This document shows, one piece after another, positions 21,262 to 33,076 of a DNA stretch of 64,000 bases; position 1 is the first letter of the stretch, and each line of letters starts with the position of its first letter. The notes below the pieces were generated by a model. The model did not search any database. It was given only the letters and a program-made list of their open reading frames with translations, and was not told the origin of the DNA. The stretch lies in NCBI GenBank assembly GCA_958510825.1, contig OY294044.1, forward strand, positions 98,432,893 through 98,496,892, given 5' to 3'. The position numbers and the translations under genes were made by a program. The DNA is from Brachypterus glaber. Lineage: Eukaryota; Arthropoda; Insecta; Coleoptera; Kateretidae.

Positions 21262-21727
21262 GGGGACGTTCAAGTATTACGTAATGCTCGCGGGGGGTAT
21301 GGGGTCTCGAAAACGTTACGCCTCGTTATAGAGGGATTTGGACTTTTTGGGTGTCAATACAAATGTTACGTAACAGTTAAAAAATTATAAACTTTGTTTA
21401 TTGGATTACGTTTTTAACAATGATCTAGGCCTAAGATGTTTGGATCCGTTGCAAGTTTTATTGCCCACGGCGTTTACTTAATCCTCTAAACAAAAAAAAA
21501 TAGAGATGGGAAATCATAGGCAATAACCGGTTTTGGGTTAGCCGGTTGTCGAAATTATCTCAGACCGGTTTTTGGTTAAAACACGGAAGCATAACCAGTT
21601 AAAAACCGGTTTAAACCTTAAAGCGAATTTTTCTTTAAATTTCTTTACTTTTTGTAAAAAAAACAGTTACGTAACAAATGGGAGGGGGGTGATGGTCAAA
21701 AATGGACAAAATACTTGAACGTTCCCC
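21262..21727. mobile_element. GGGGACGTTC-ended non-autonomous element
   Basis: Left end GGGGACGTTCAAGTATTACG, right end AATACTTGAACGTTCCCC; ACGTTACG and GTTACGTAAC blocks are inverted just inside. It is a longer relative of 17279-17507. A target duplication is not clear here (CAA and AAT). It contains a nested patch rich in AACCGGTT (21520-21620) that begins TAGAGATGGGAAATCATAGG, an end typical of hAT elements. Confidence 0.8.
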
Positions 21728-21918
21728 AATGAGAATACACTGTGCTCATGAGCCCAAATGAGGTCGAAACAATGAACATGTTGGTGAGATAGAAGTTTCA
21801 TTGCAAGCTTTCAATCAATGTTTATATTTGTCCGCTATGTAGCAAATAAGTTTCTTTAATTTTTATTAATTACGGACGAGAAACATTTTTTGATATAGGT
21901 ATTATACATGTTGTATGT

Positions 21919-22592
21919 ACAGGGTGTATTTGAAATAGCGTAGGAAATTTTAACAGGTGATTCTATATGATAAAATAAGACAAAAAGTTCCTATAAACAT
22001 ATATCTAAAAATGCGTCATAAGGAGGCTACGCCCCTTTGAAATTGGCTAAAAAAATCGGTTTTTATTTAATAAATCAGGAACCCTTTGAGATATGTTAAC
22101 GAGTTTTTGCACGTGAATTAATCCTAATAAGGCCCATCTTTGTATGTCATTTTCACGTACTTATTAAAACCAGGAGTGTGCGAAACAGGGGGCCTTATCA
22201 GTTTTTTGTCCCAAACTTTTTTCTGTGTAACTTTTTTGCAATTTTATTTTTCAAATATGATTCTTCAGGTCAAAATACATAAAAAAGGTACTCTTGTTGT
22301 AATACTGTAGGATTAACCGTTTTCGAGAAAAGTTAATTTGAAGGTGAAATTTCACGGTTCGAGGACGAAAAATTAAATACTAAAATGTCGAAAAAAAAAA
22401 ATACAATACAATATAATCTCTATCAATGCATGTGCAAAAAATCGTTACTGTGGTTTATAGTGTTCCAGAAATATTAGATAAAAACAACTTTTCAGATGTA
22501 CCCTTAGGAGGGTCGTAGGAACTTTTTTTCACATTTTCGGACCTAAAATCGCCCCTTTTAAATTTTGTAACTTATTTCTGAATCACCCTGTT
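21919..22592. mobile_element. Family A element, copy 1
   Basis: Starts TACAGGGTGTATTTGAAATA and ends AATCACCCTGTTG. Its left 480 bp are nearly identical to the arms of the copy at 58321-59418 (CCTATAAACAT, AATGCGTCATAAGG, GGAACCCTTTGAGATATGTT, CACGGTTCGAGGACG), but the right half is different. No coding capacity. Confidence 0.8.
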
Positions 22593-22615
22593 GTTGACAC
22601 TTCTACCACGATTTA

Positions 22616-23369
22616 CTCACCGCAGTAATAAGAAGAATCCAGCGCATGCGCACTGATTTTCTTATTTTTGTTTTGACGTATGCCCAAAATTATTTTAAGG
22701 TTATGTAACATTCGTTTGCAGAATTTTAAAAAAATATCTACTTTTTTCTTTGCGAGCTAACAGTTTTTTTTTAATTGGCTAAAAGTAGTCGCTTTCAATA
22801 GTATTTTTTTCGTAAAAAAAAAATTGCGGAATATTCATTAATAAACATTTGATTCTTAAAATATATCGCCTTCTAAATTCTGAAATATCGTATCTGAAAA
22901 ATGCCTTCCATTAAAAAAAAACACCAAACCAGCAAACTACCAAACCAAACCATTATTAACGTAAATCAACGCCTCCCATTAAAAAAAAACACCAAACCAG
23001 CAAACTACCAAACCAAACCATTGTTAACGTAAACCAACGCCTCCCATAAAAGAAAACACCAAACCAGCAAACTACCAAACCAAACCATTGTTAACGTAAA
23101 CCAACGCCCCCATTAAAAAAAATCAAACAGAAATTCGTGAGTATTTTAACAAACTTTTGCTATATATTCTAACAAAAAAACTGGATTTTCCGCACCTAAT
23201 TATATTCAAGACAGTAAGTTTTATAATAAAATCAGAAATCAGAGCAAAAATATAGTTCATTTTTGTGGACCTGATGCGCACCCACTCAAATTAAACTTTT
23301 GAAATCCGTCAAAATAAAAATAAGCAAACCAGTGCGCATATGCTAGATCCTTCTCATTACTGCGGTGAG
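22616..23369. mobile_element. DNA transposon with CTCACCGCAGTAAT ends
   Basis: Inverted ends CTCACCGCAGTAATAAGAAG and CTCACCGCAGTAATGAGAAG, continuing through TATGCGCACTG and CTTATTTTT(G/A)TTTTGACG for about 65 bp. It is 754 bp, has no transposase, and carries a nested minisatellite. No convincing target duplication. Confidence 0.85.
22903..23118. repeat. 67-68-bp minisatellite, about 3.2 units
   Basis: Units begin near 22921, 22989 and 23056 and share ACACCAAACCAGCAAACTAC and AACGTAAACCAACGCC. Units are almost identical, so the array is young or homogenised. It lies inside the transposon 22616-23369. Confidence 0.95.
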
Positions 23370-24083
23370 CGAATTGTCTTCTACCTACCAGTTAACGCTG
23401 GGGTAGGATTATTTCTCAACTTTAAATTTCTTGGAGATACCGTTTTTTCATTGGGACAGAAATACAATATTGAAATAATTAAAATGTTTCAAAACATTAA
23501 ATTTTTAATTGCTAATTAAATTAAAATTACCCCTGTAACACTTAAAAAAACAATATGTTAAATTAAGCCTGTAAAATATAAGTGGCACGTCTGAAAGTCA
23601 TTAAAATGTAAATAGTAAATTAAAATAAATAACTTTATATTTTAAATTTATTAGGGTCACAAATATAAAATTTTATTATCTATTTTATTTCAAAGGGTTG
23701 GCGTAAAATTATACACAGTTATGTTTTACAGTACAAAGTTCCAAACTTGTTTTTTTACTTACATGTTTCTGCTTTTTATTTCTAATAATTTTTGGAAAAC
23801 AATGTTTTAATAACCAAACTTTTATTTTTGAATGAAGATCCGAGCAGATTAAATTGCTGTATTTCATAAATTAAGTAAAAATATTTGTGATTATTATAAA
23901 CTTATAAATGTTTTGCGATAACTTGGGAATAAATTTTGAATTTTTATTTTTTTAATTCTTATTTTTATAATCAAGTTGCATTTGTTTAAGGCTCTGATAA
24001 AAAAAAAGTCCAAATGCACTTCGACACTTGTTTAGTATTGTCAACGATTTGCCAGAGAATTTTTCAAATGGAGGCTATAGGTA
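23370..24083. other. Gene-free AT-rich stretch
   Basis: No gene or clear repeat between the two mobile elements. Confidence 0.4.
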
Positions 24084-24957
24084 TACAGGGTGTCTCAGAA
24101 CTAACGCACTTCTTTTTAAGAAGTAATTCTTCATAAAAAAGTATAAAAAAAAGTTCCTTTAAATAAATGTCCAAAAACGGGTTGCAAGTATGGTACACCC
24201 CTTTAAATGTGGTCAAGAATTTTTTTTTTTACTAATTCAGAAACCCTTTGAGATATAGTAACTAGGTTTTTCATGTGATCTTAATATCCTATCATCGTAT
24301 GTTGCTTTTATGTAATTTTTTTGAACAGGGGTGTGCAAAACGGGAGGGATTTTAAAAATTTTAAAAACTATATTAACAATCTCAAAAATATCGATAATTT
24401 TCTAAAAGATTTATAATATTTTTCAGAAAACTTAAAAAGCTCTGCTCCGTATAACTTTTTTTTTTCAAAGATTTTTTTTTTCAAAATTTTAATATTGTAT
24501 TTTAGTATTGATTTTTGTCATAACATTAATTTTTACGAAATTAATTACTTCAATTCGAATTTTTCTTCAGGTTTTTTTTATTCTTTTTTAAATTTAATAA
24601 TATTTTTTTTGTTCTTGGAGGGATATTTTTTAAAGCAACAGCTATTTAGGGAATCCCTATTAGGGATATAAAAGTAATATTTATAGAGGGATCTTCCTCC
24701 CATATAACTTATTTTTTTCTGAAAATTTTGAATCCACTGGATAAAATGTTTTTAAGTTATTGTGTATACAAAAAACGTGTTACCAGATGGAGGTACAGAG
24801 GGAAATTTTCAAGGTTACTTTTTTTCATCAACCCATTTAAAAAAAAGTGTTTTTTTGTGTTCTTTTCTCTATGACGTTTTTTGGCGATTTTGGAAATTTA
24901 ATATAATAACTTTAACTGTTACTGTTTTTTAATTTTGGATCACCCTATAGATAATAA
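24084..24957. mobile_element. Family A element, copy 2 (diverged)
   Basis: Begins TACAGGGTGTCTCAGAACTA and ends GGATCACCCTATA. It shares CAGAAACCCTTTGAGATATA and CAGGGGTGTGCAAAACGGGA with copies 1 and 5, but the rest is strongly diverged and poly-T rich. Confidence 0.7.
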
Positions 24958-25569
24958 AAAAATTGCTTATAACCAATATTTTATCTTAAAAAATTATTTT
25001 GTTCCAATCTCCCCTACTGTTATTATTAGACAACGTAATTAAAAACGTATCTTTACACAAAATATAATTAGTTAATTAATAAATTAAATTCGAGGCCATT
25101 TTCATTGCCCGACTGACTATAATTTTCTAAAATTCCTAGCCTAAGAAAATATAGCTTGGAAGAAAATGAAATACAAAACGAAGTTTAAATAAATCGTAAA
25201 TGAAAATTATCTCAAATATTTAATAACATTTTTTAGGGGTGAACTTAATTAAGGTTTTATACGTATTATAAGATTTTAATACACGAAAATAAATTGCGCC
25301 TTTATAAAATTAATTTTTAATTAAGCGAAACCTTAATTGATTAAAAAAATAAACCGTTTTTTATTAAATAACTAAAATAACTAAGTAATTAGTCAAAAAA
25401 AGTAAACCTTTACTCTTAAACTTAATTTAAACTTGTATAAAATAGGGTAATTTTTATATTATTTTTTTTTATACAATAATTTTAACATTGACTCCTGTTA
25501 AGTTATGATGGCTTCCCACCAATAACCGATGACTGAAGTGTTGAGTCTTGTACGCGGCCACATTTACTA
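24958..25569. other. Gene-free AT-rich stretch
   Basis: No gene or repeat structure recognised. Confidence 0.4.
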
Positions 25570-26440
25570 TACAGTGTATTTCTAAAAAGCCTTCTCTCTT
25601 TAACTTATAGACTGTTTAGGATATTAACTTGAAATTTAAAATACTTAAACAACATAACCCAAATAATTTTTTGGTATATATATTTGATATGCTTAGGGGG
25701 CACAATGGAGGTAGGGGGACGAGGGGTACATTATTTTAAATGACAAGAGGTGTCGTTTTATACATAATTTTAAAGCTTATTATATTCTCTTTTTGACCAT
25801 ATAATTTTTTACTTTTTTTGAGGGTGTTTCTATTTTTTTTTCTTAAAAAAACGATTTTTTTGATTGTTTTTGAAATTTTTAATTATATAATTTTAATTTA
25901 GCTTAAAATTATAATTTAGGTTTATTTATTATTAAATTATTTATTAAACAAAAATAGTTTGATTTTTTTAAGAAATTTTGACGACTATTTTTTTCACCTA
26001 TTATAATGTCGGTTTCAACCAGTAAAAAACAAGGCGTAACCATATCGACGGAAGCTTTCCACCATCGAAAATACCATACAAAATCGAAAAAAACAATTTC
26101 ACTAGCTTTATTAAATCATAACAGCTTAATTATATTATTATATTATATTATTATATAATATTATTATAATGTAATATTATAACAAAATTATCACCTCATA
26201 ACAACTTCAGATGTATCCAAAATATACCTCTCTGTCGAGAAAAACACTTTTTGAAAAAAACGTTTAAAATAATATGTGCTGGAATAGAAAATTTTATTAA
26301 AAAAATCCCCCCTTGTCCCCCTGCCACCATCGTGTCCCCTAAACATATAAAATATATATCAACAAATTATTTCAGTTATATTATTTACGTGTTCTAAATT
26401 TAAAGTTTTTATCTTAAGCCGTTTAAAAATCCTTGAGTCA
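25570..26440. mobile_element. Family C element with long inverted arms
   Basis: Starts TACAGTGTATTTCTAAAAAG. Arms of about 250 bp are inverted copies: ATAATTTTTTGGTATATATA against ATATATATCAACAAATTATT, and TTAGGGGGCACAATGGAGGT against CACCATCGTGTCCCCTAAAC. The core contains a TATTATA-type run (26140-26175). No coding capacity. Confidence 0.75.
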
Positions 26441-26748
26441 TGGTGCCTTCAGGCCCAAACACTCACTAAAATAAATACAAATAATATAAAAAAACACTAA
26501 GAAACACTTTATGTATTTAATTAAAAAAAAATGTTTTTATGTAGAAACGTCAAAATTAAATTTGAAAAAGAAAATGGCAATGGTTAAAATTTTTGTAAAT
26601 CGTAAAATTTGATGTAAAAGATAATATTAAATAATAATAATAATATTAATAATATTTCCTACGGGATGCTTCTTGAAATTTATTTAGGGTTATTTGTGAA
26701 AACACTCGGAAATGAAGCAAATAAAACTTTATTGCATTACATAATCAT

Positions 26749-26785
26749 GCCAACGTTTCACCTAATATTAAGGCTTCTTCAGGGC
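26749..26785 (-). ncRNA. Hammerhead-like core, left arm
   Basis: Minus-strand mirror of the motif at 26825-26861: GCC, CTGAAGA, a weaker helix II (one extra T in CCTTAATATTAGG), GAAACGTT, GGC. The helix II change makes this copy less convincing than its partner. Confidence 0.45.
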
Positions 26786-26824
26786 TAAAAAGACATAAAA
26801 AAGTTTTATAATTATGTCTTTTTA

Positions 26825-26861
26825 GCCCTGAAGAAGCCTAAATATTAGGTGAAACGTTGGC
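26825..26861 (+). ncRNA. Hammerhead-like core, right arm
   Basis: Helix I GCC (26825-26827) against GGC (26859-26861), CTGAAGA at 26828-26834, helix II CCTAA/TTAGG with a 3-nt loop at 26837-26849, GAA at 26851-26853, then ACGT and a U at 26858 as the H17 base. Helix III is only the palindrome ACGU, which cannot close as a hairpin but could pair between two molecules, as in dimeric hammerheads. Activity is uncertain. Confidence 0.5.
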
Positions 26862-26932
26862 ATGATTATGTAATGCAATAAAGTTTTAATTTGCTTCATT
26901 TCCGAGTATTTGTCACAAATAACCCTAAATAA

Positions 26933-28351
26933 TAATATTGTAAAATTTCGGTTAGGCATATTTATAAAGTTTAACTTGAAACGCTGGCATCATTTAATAC
27001 CCGCCATCATTTTCGGTCTGTTTCCTGAAACATTACTGAGACCTAAAATTGTTATCTTCCTGGAACGAAATACACAACGGGCAATTTAACCTTCCAGGAG
27101 CTTGCAGGAACGTAGCGAGATCTATAAGCAATGTTCCTGAAACTACGAAATATAAGTTAAGTATATTATATAACCGATGTTACGTTTCAGGAACCTTCCT
27201 GGAAGATTGGTGTGCTAACCGGGATATTAAAGTCCAATTTAATCAAAATACTTTAATTGGAGATCGTCGATGCTTGCTATCATGAAAAACTGACATCTTA
27301 CGAATGATTGCAAAAGATGTCAGGTTTTTTGACTCCACCCTGTATATAAAAATGTATAACACCACACCACGAAAGAATCGTATCCGTACTTTTTATGACC
27401 TGCTGGAGCAGACTTGAAACAGCTCCGTACTATTTCTTTAAAAATGCAACGGCCCAAAGGGCCTTCGTACTTTTTATAGGAACCAGAATCGGATCTAAAG
27501 TTCTTTTATACTTTTTATATACCACAGAACTAGACCTGAAGCGCAAACATACTTCTATTAACCAACTCCGAATTTTACCGATACAATAAATGGTTTTCCT
27601 ACGATCCCCTATGAAAATGACATTTATCACACTTTTGTTCTTCAGAAAACGCCCTATATTAAACTAGTTAGATATTTTTATATCACTCTAGTTTGAAATT
27701 TGTGTGTGTAGGTTTGCCTAATTTTATTTGGATATTTACGGTGTAGATTCTACGATTTTTACTCACCTCATTTTATTTGTCATTATCCTCCTTTCATCAC
27801 AGACTTTTATGGTATCTTTTATGTTTTTCAATCTAAATATTTCTATTTTTCATGACAAAAATAGAAACTACAGTTATAACCTTACTATACCCAAGATACA
27901 GATTGGGATGTTTTATTTATGTCTAGATGCAATAAAAATTGCTTAATTTTTTATTTAGTTACCTTACATTTTATAAAAAACAAAAAAATACTCGGTCATT
28001 TCCTTATGCAATTTTAAAGCAGTACAATTTTACCGCTTTATCCACAGAAATATAATTTAATTAGCAAACTAAGTTTTCCTTGATTTACACAAGATGCTTG
28101 CGCTATGGGCATACCCATTAAACAGTAGCTGTTTAACGGGCTGCCTATAATAATTTTCGTATTAAATTTAAAACCAAGGAAACTAAAGGTAAATGAAAAT
28201 CATATTTCCTGTTTGACATACATAAATTTGTATGCTGTTTGGCTTTTATTTGCTTTTATTTGTATGCTTTGCTTTTCTCAAAAGTTTTTTGAATAAGAAA
28301 TAAAAATTAGAAAATATTAAATTAAGAAACTTTATATTTTTTCGGGATCGT
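26933..28351. other. Gene-free stretch with TTCCTGGAA words
   Basis: Between 27010 and 27215 the words TTCCTG(G)AA and TTCCAGGA recur in both orientations (27017, 27056, 27090, 27138, 27187, 27198), a decayed inverted structure. Open frames at 27049-27285 and 27728-27946 have no recognised domain. GGGCATACCCATTAAACAG near 28107 recalls the fold-back at 17611. Confidence 0.4.
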
Positions 28352-28497
28352 AGGAAAAATAGTGTACATAACTCGTTGGAAAGTGTATTTCCTACACTTG
28401 TGGGGTTTTCTCACTCGTCTGATGGCTTGTTCGTAAACCTTCCCACTCGCGTGAAATATGTCACTTTCCACACTAGTTATGTAATATACTATATTTA
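28352..28497. mobile_element. Short inverted-repeat MITE
   Basis: AAATAGTGTACATAACTCGT followed by TGGAAAGTG is mirrored by CACTTTCCACACTAGTTATG followed by TAATATACTATATTT. The centre contains CTCACTCGTCTGATGGC and CCCACTCGCG. About 146 bp; arms roughly 80 percent identical. Confidence 0.75.
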
Positions 28498-28799
28498 GGT
28501 CCTGTTCGGTGGTTGTGAAAAGTGCGGGGGTATTTCGCCCCAAAATTTTTAGGTCCCCTTTGGATCAGCTTCAGTCCTCGTTTGGGTCTAATATGCTTAT
28601 CGGTTGCGTTTTAGGCCTGCTTCGATAGTGATTTGTCGAGCTACAGTCGTGCTTTAGTCGTGTTAACATTTTAAATGTTTTTAATCGGGTTACCCATAAT
28701 ATTAGATAAAAACTAGAGAAACGATTTTACTTTCCCCAAGGAAAGTCTTGCGTTAGTAAAAAAAATTCTAAAAATTTTTATTGTTTTTTTTTACGTTTC

Positions 28800-29037
28800 T
28801 GGACGTTTTATGTCCAAAAAACATGATTTCCGTCAAAAAAAAATCTTTCTATCGGTCGGTCTGTCGTTCCGTGTGTCCGGGAAATTTGTGACCACGATAA
28901 CTCAAGAACGCTTCGGGCTAAAGACTTCAAATTTGGAGCACAGGTTGATTATCCAAAGTTCTAGGCTAGGATTGTTTTTGGTAAAAATCGGATTGGGGTA
29001 AGAGGGCAAAGTGGGGTAAGAGGGCAAAGTGGGGTAA
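28800..29037 (+). repeat. Family B copy plus 18-bp tandem repeat
   Basis: CGGTCGGTCTGTCG at 28854 followed by ACGATAACTCAAGAACGCTT and a CAAATTTGGAG-type block matches family B order. At 28995-29036 GGGGTAAGAGGGCAAAGT is repeated 2.3 times. Confidence 0.65.
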
Positions 29038-29040
29038 AAA

Positions 29041-30489
29041 CAACTTTTTTCAAATAAATATTTTTTTCAATTTATTTTTCGTTTTAAGTAAAAAGAAACT
29101 TTTTTCGAAAAAAAAAATTTTTTTTTAGTTTTTGTTTTGTTTTTGATTTTAATGAACCTAGGGCTATGAAGGAAAGTATTATTTTGTTGGCAGCAGTATT
29201 TTTTATTGTTGCACTATGTACTTTTTGTATGTATCTGATAACTATACCGGGTGTCATAGAAAGTATCGTCTACGAATTATGTCCGTAACTTGAAAACATT
29301 TGAAATTTGCAGGGCTTATATGAGTCGTAAAACCTGTTGTTATAACCATTAAAATTATATTACTTCCGGTCTAGCCGGATATCAACTTACTTTCGATTTG
29401 TATATGGGACCCTATAAATACTTCACAGTTTCAGATTCGCCTGTAAATTATCTTTTCAATGATGTATATTTGCATTAAAAATGAAAATACTTTCTGTGCC
29501 ACTGGGAATAGTAAGCTATTTATTTAAAAGTATATTTATTGTTATTAAATAAAATTGGCCCTAATTCAGGTCTTAATTGGACAAAATATTTATTTACCAT
29601 TAATTTCTTGTTTGGAAAGACTACCTATACAAAATTTCTAATATCGAAAAATGTTTACTTTTCGTTTAATATATTTACGCAAGGAAAACCTTTAAAATAA
29701 TATTTTCATAAAATATTTCTCATAATTATTTTTATCGATTGATTTATTGTATAAATAGGTTTTTTTATAGCAAAATAAATACAATAATAATTTTTATAGT
29801 CTATAAACGTACTGCTTATAATAACAAAGCATGGATATCTTAATTCATTTGAATGTATATTTTAGGCAATTTTAGTAGTACTACACAGTTAAAAGTTATT
29901 TATTTACTAGATAAGAACAAGTTTTTGTCTATAGGTAGTTTTATCTTAAATCTCTAATAAACAGAATGAAAAATTTATCTTAAATCCCCAATACAAAAAA
30001 AACTAAAAAAATACATTCAATGTTTTCTAATTGTATATTATTTTCTGATTTTTTTTTTAAAATTAAATTACTATGGTTATATAAGCTAATGCCCATTGAA
30101 AATCGAATTACATTTACATAAAACATAAATGGGCGTAACTAACACATTCTATCAAATAAGTAATCTGAACGACATGTACATTTTATGTAAAAGTTAATAT
30201 AAATATAAAAAAAATAGGAAACATTTCAAAAAAATAAATAGAAGTTTTTTATTATTATTATTATATAAAAATGTTTCTACTCTTTTTAATATGGGGCCAA
30301 CTTCAGGCTAGAAGATACAAATTTTTAAAAATAGAGTCAGTGTTTAAAAAACTTAAAACCTATCTAATAATTAAAATTAAAAGCGCAAAACAATTGCAAC
30401 AACGTCACATTTACTTACCTACATATTTGTTTTTTCAAAAAAAAAAAAAAACGATTTAAACAAACAAATTAAAAAAAAATAGTTTTTAG
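29041..30489. other. Long gene-free AT-rich stretch
   Basis: No gene. A family A-like left end (TACCGGGTGTCATAGAAAGT) occurs at 29248 without an identifiable right end. Confidence 0.4.
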
Positions 30490-30735
30490 TTGACATTCTT
30501 ATCGACAATAACAATCACAAGCAAGAAGTTTGTTATGAGGAACTTTTATGGTCTCAAAAATTAGACGATCAGATTGACAGACAGACACACCGACAGACAG
30601 ACCGACAGATAGACTAACAGACAGAACGACAGACTAACAGAGACTTACAGACAGAAGGATAAACTAACAGACATACCGAGAGACAGACCGACAAATCAAC
30701 ACAGACTGAAATAAACTTTTTTACATATAAAAGGT
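30490..30735 (-). repeat. (GACAGACA)n tract, family B context
   Basis: An imperfect GACAGACCGACAGA-type microsatellite from about 30572 to 30700. It corresponds to the CTGTC tract of family B read on the minus strand. Confidence 0.8.
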
Positions 30736-30965
30736 CGAGAAACTTAAAGCATTTTCGTTTTAGTTTTGGTCATTCGGTTGGTATTTACCCTTTGAGCTTT
30801 AGTTACGTGCGGTAGAACCAATGGGTAGTTAAATCTGTAACCGTTCTTTGAGAGCGGTTATAGCCTTTAGTTATTATTACATCTTTTTCTAAAATCTTCT
30901 TTCTTATGTGTAAACATTCGCAGTGTAAACGGTTGTTTTTACATCTTACCATTTCTATGTCAGTA

Positions 30966-31230
30966 CCCCAGGGAAGAAATGTATTAACTAGATACTATTA
31001 AGTCAAAATTTTACTTAATAGTATTTTAATTCAAAATTTTACATTTTTAAGTAAATGTTTTGCATCAGAGCGGCATGTGAGTTAATATTGTTTTAAAACT
31101 GCTAAAATTTAGTCGGAAATAGTTAGGAGTTAATACGATATTGCATTATAAGTTGCGGACAAAATTATGTAGGAATATATTAAAAAACTAAATTTTAAAG
31201 ATTTGGAATTAATACAGTTTTTCCCTGGGG
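30966..31230. mobile_element. 265-bp MITE with TA duplication
   Basis: TIRs CCCCAGGGAAGAAATGTATT and CCCCAGGGAAAAACTGTATT, each flanked by TA (30964-30965 and 31231-31232). The interior holds a perfect hairpin, TACTATTAAGT against ACTTAATAGTA, near 30994-31024. No coding capacity. Confidence 0.9.
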
Positions 31231-31232
31231 TA

Positions 31233-31923
31233 CAGATTTACATATTAAAACGAAATTCTTGTATTTTGTCGAAATAATATCTTGGCAGAACAAACAAAAT
31301 ACACTACTAATAGGTTATATTTACTACATTAACTGTGAGGGTAACCAAAATATTCCCAAATGTTAGTAAATAATTTGAACCAATATAAAACCAATCAAAA
31401 CCATAACCGCAACTTTGGTAAGCAATCCGAAAAGGTTTTTAATTTTTTTTTACTAACGAAGGCTTTTCTAGGGGAAAGTAAAATTTTAGAATAATATTCT
31501 AAATTTATATTATGAATTTTTCACACGAACATAATAACCTTGGAATTATTTGTTTAAATATTTTTTTAAATAATATTTAAATGCCGAGTGTGCAAAAATG
31601 TAAATAGCTGCATTTAAATTAGTTTAAAACTAACTAACTAATAGTTTTACGTTTATTTTAACTTTTAAATGTTTTCTCTGCTGCCGCTTTGTAAATATAA
31701 TTTTCGACGCATATTATGCTGCCTAATGACTACGGAATTTCAGAATTATAGAAAGTAGATATTTACAAATCTTACAGAATGGCCAAAACCACTGCCGAAC
31801 ACAAGGAAGTATTTGAGGGGGGGGGGGGGGGGCGAGAATGAAATCTGAACAGATGCTGACTCTTTTATCATCACTTTTATTCGCTTATCCCGCGATATCG
31901 GAATTTTCACACTACTCTTTAAA
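31233..31923. other. Gene-free stretch with a G16 run
   Basis: Plain AT-rich sequence. Sixteen consecutive G residues lie at 31817-31832, notable in this base composition and able to form a quadruplex. Confidence 0.5.
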
Positions 31924-32320
31924 CAGTGCATGCATAAAGTCCCTCCACCCTTTAACTTTTGAACGACTTAAGATATCAACTTGAAATATAGAATACATAA
32001 ATAACATAATCCAAATAATTTCTTGGTATATATTTTATATGTTTAGGGGGCACAATGAAGGCAGGGGTGCAGGGGTTAACATTTTGTTTAATGGAAGGGG
32101 GGTCCTGTAATATATAATTTTAAAGTTATTAAATTTTTGTTTTCGACCATTTAATTTAAAAAAAATGCGATTTTTTTAGATTTTTACTTTTATTTTTTTA
32201 ATTTTCACTCACAACATTTAAAATTTCTTTAAAAGTCAAAGTTACGTTATTATATTACGATATTAATCATTAAAAAAAAAAATCTTTAAGGGGGAGGGCG
32301 GACTTTTGACACGCTCTGTA
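31924..32320. mobile_element. Family C element, compact copy
   Basis: The left part carries CTTTAACTTTTGAACGACTT, AATAATTTCTTGGTATATAT and TTAGGGGGCACAATGAAGGC. The right end CGGACTTTTGACACGCTCTGTA is the best preserved inverted terminus. Its last TA is shared with the MITE that follows. Confidence 0.75.
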
Positions 32321-32476
32321 TGATTAATTTAATCATATGATATAGTCGATCCAACATTTGATTTAATTACCCATAGTATAGTTAAATTAAACATTATATG
32401 GATAAATCACGCATACGGTATTGTTGAATTAAATTAAATGTTGGATCGACTCTATGGAATGGTTAAATTAACCATA
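32319..32476. mobile_element. 158-bp fold-back MITE
   Basis: Left TATGATTAATTTAATCAT and right ATGGTTAAATTAACCATA are themselves palindromic. Between them ATAGTCGATCCAACATTTGA is mirrored by AATGTTGGATCGACTCTAT. It separates a family C element from the LINE fragment beginning at 32477. Confidence 0.85.
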
Positions 32477-33076
32477 TTAAAATTAAAAACTCAAACATTA
32501 GACATATTATATAATGCGTTTGTGAGATCCAAACTAGAGTACGCCAGTGTAGTATGGAGCCCATATTATCAGTGTCATTCGAATACTGTAGAAAAATTTC
32601 TTAGATTTAAACATTTTAAACAACATGGAACTTATAACATTTCCTACACTGACTTTCAATTTTGAAACCCTTTCCAAAAGAAGAATGATGTCTCGTGCTA
32701 TATTTTTATATAAAATTGTTAATTTTCTTGTTGATTGCCCTGATTTACTTTCTAGGATATTGTTTCTTATACCCACAAATACAAGACATTCGGCAACATT
32801 CTTCATTGAACGAACAAGAACAAATGCACACCAAAATTGTCCATTAAATGCGTGTCTTTCAATTTTTAACACATATTTAAATAATATTGATATGAATTGC
32901 ACTACACTCTCCATTTTTAAAAATCTCATTAGAAATTCAATTCCCAATTTATATTAGCTACTATTTTATATTATTGTTATTACTTAGGATTAGTACTTAT
33001 ATATCATATAATTTTGTAAATTTTCCTGTAATTGGGCGATTCGGCCTGTTGGAAATAAATAAATAAATAAATAAAA
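32477..33076 (+). pseudogene. CR1-like LINE 3' fragment, RT C terminus
   Basis: The first frame reads TLDILYNAFVRSKLEYASVV followed by WSPYY, the conserved C-terminal RT region of CR1 and Jockey-type LINEs (LVRSxLEYxSxVWxP). After a frameshift near 32640 another frame reads LSKRRMMSRAIFLYKIVNF and LVDCPDLLSRI, the next conserved block. The reading frame ends at 32957, and a short 3' UTR leads to a (TAAA)n tail at about 33054-33076, the usual CR1-type end. 5' truncation is normal for LINEs. The enzyme would reverse-transcribe its own RNA; this fragment cannot. Confidence 0.9.

Larger units (their letters stand above)
26680..26932. mobile_element. Family H-like fold-back with hammerhead-like cores
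   Basis: A nearly perfect palindrome of about 118-bp arms around a 13-nt centre. Outer ends share TTATTTAGGGTTATTTGTGA. Each arm carries one CTGAAGA..GAAAC motif, listed separately. TAATAATATT occurs at 26647-26656 and at 26930-26939 and could be a target duplication, although it is low complexity and 24 bp of extra sequence lie on the left. Confidence 0.8.

Noticed and set aside
22903..23118. CRISPR-like array of regular repeats
   Set aside because: Units are contiguous 67-68-bp tandem copies without unique spacers, in a eukaryotic transposon.
27049..27285. 78-codon plus-strand frame
   Set aside because: Built on recurring TTCCTGGAA words; no domain or codon signal.
32534..32947. 137-codon minus-strand frame
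   Set aside because: Antisense of the CR1-like RT C terminus on the plus strand.
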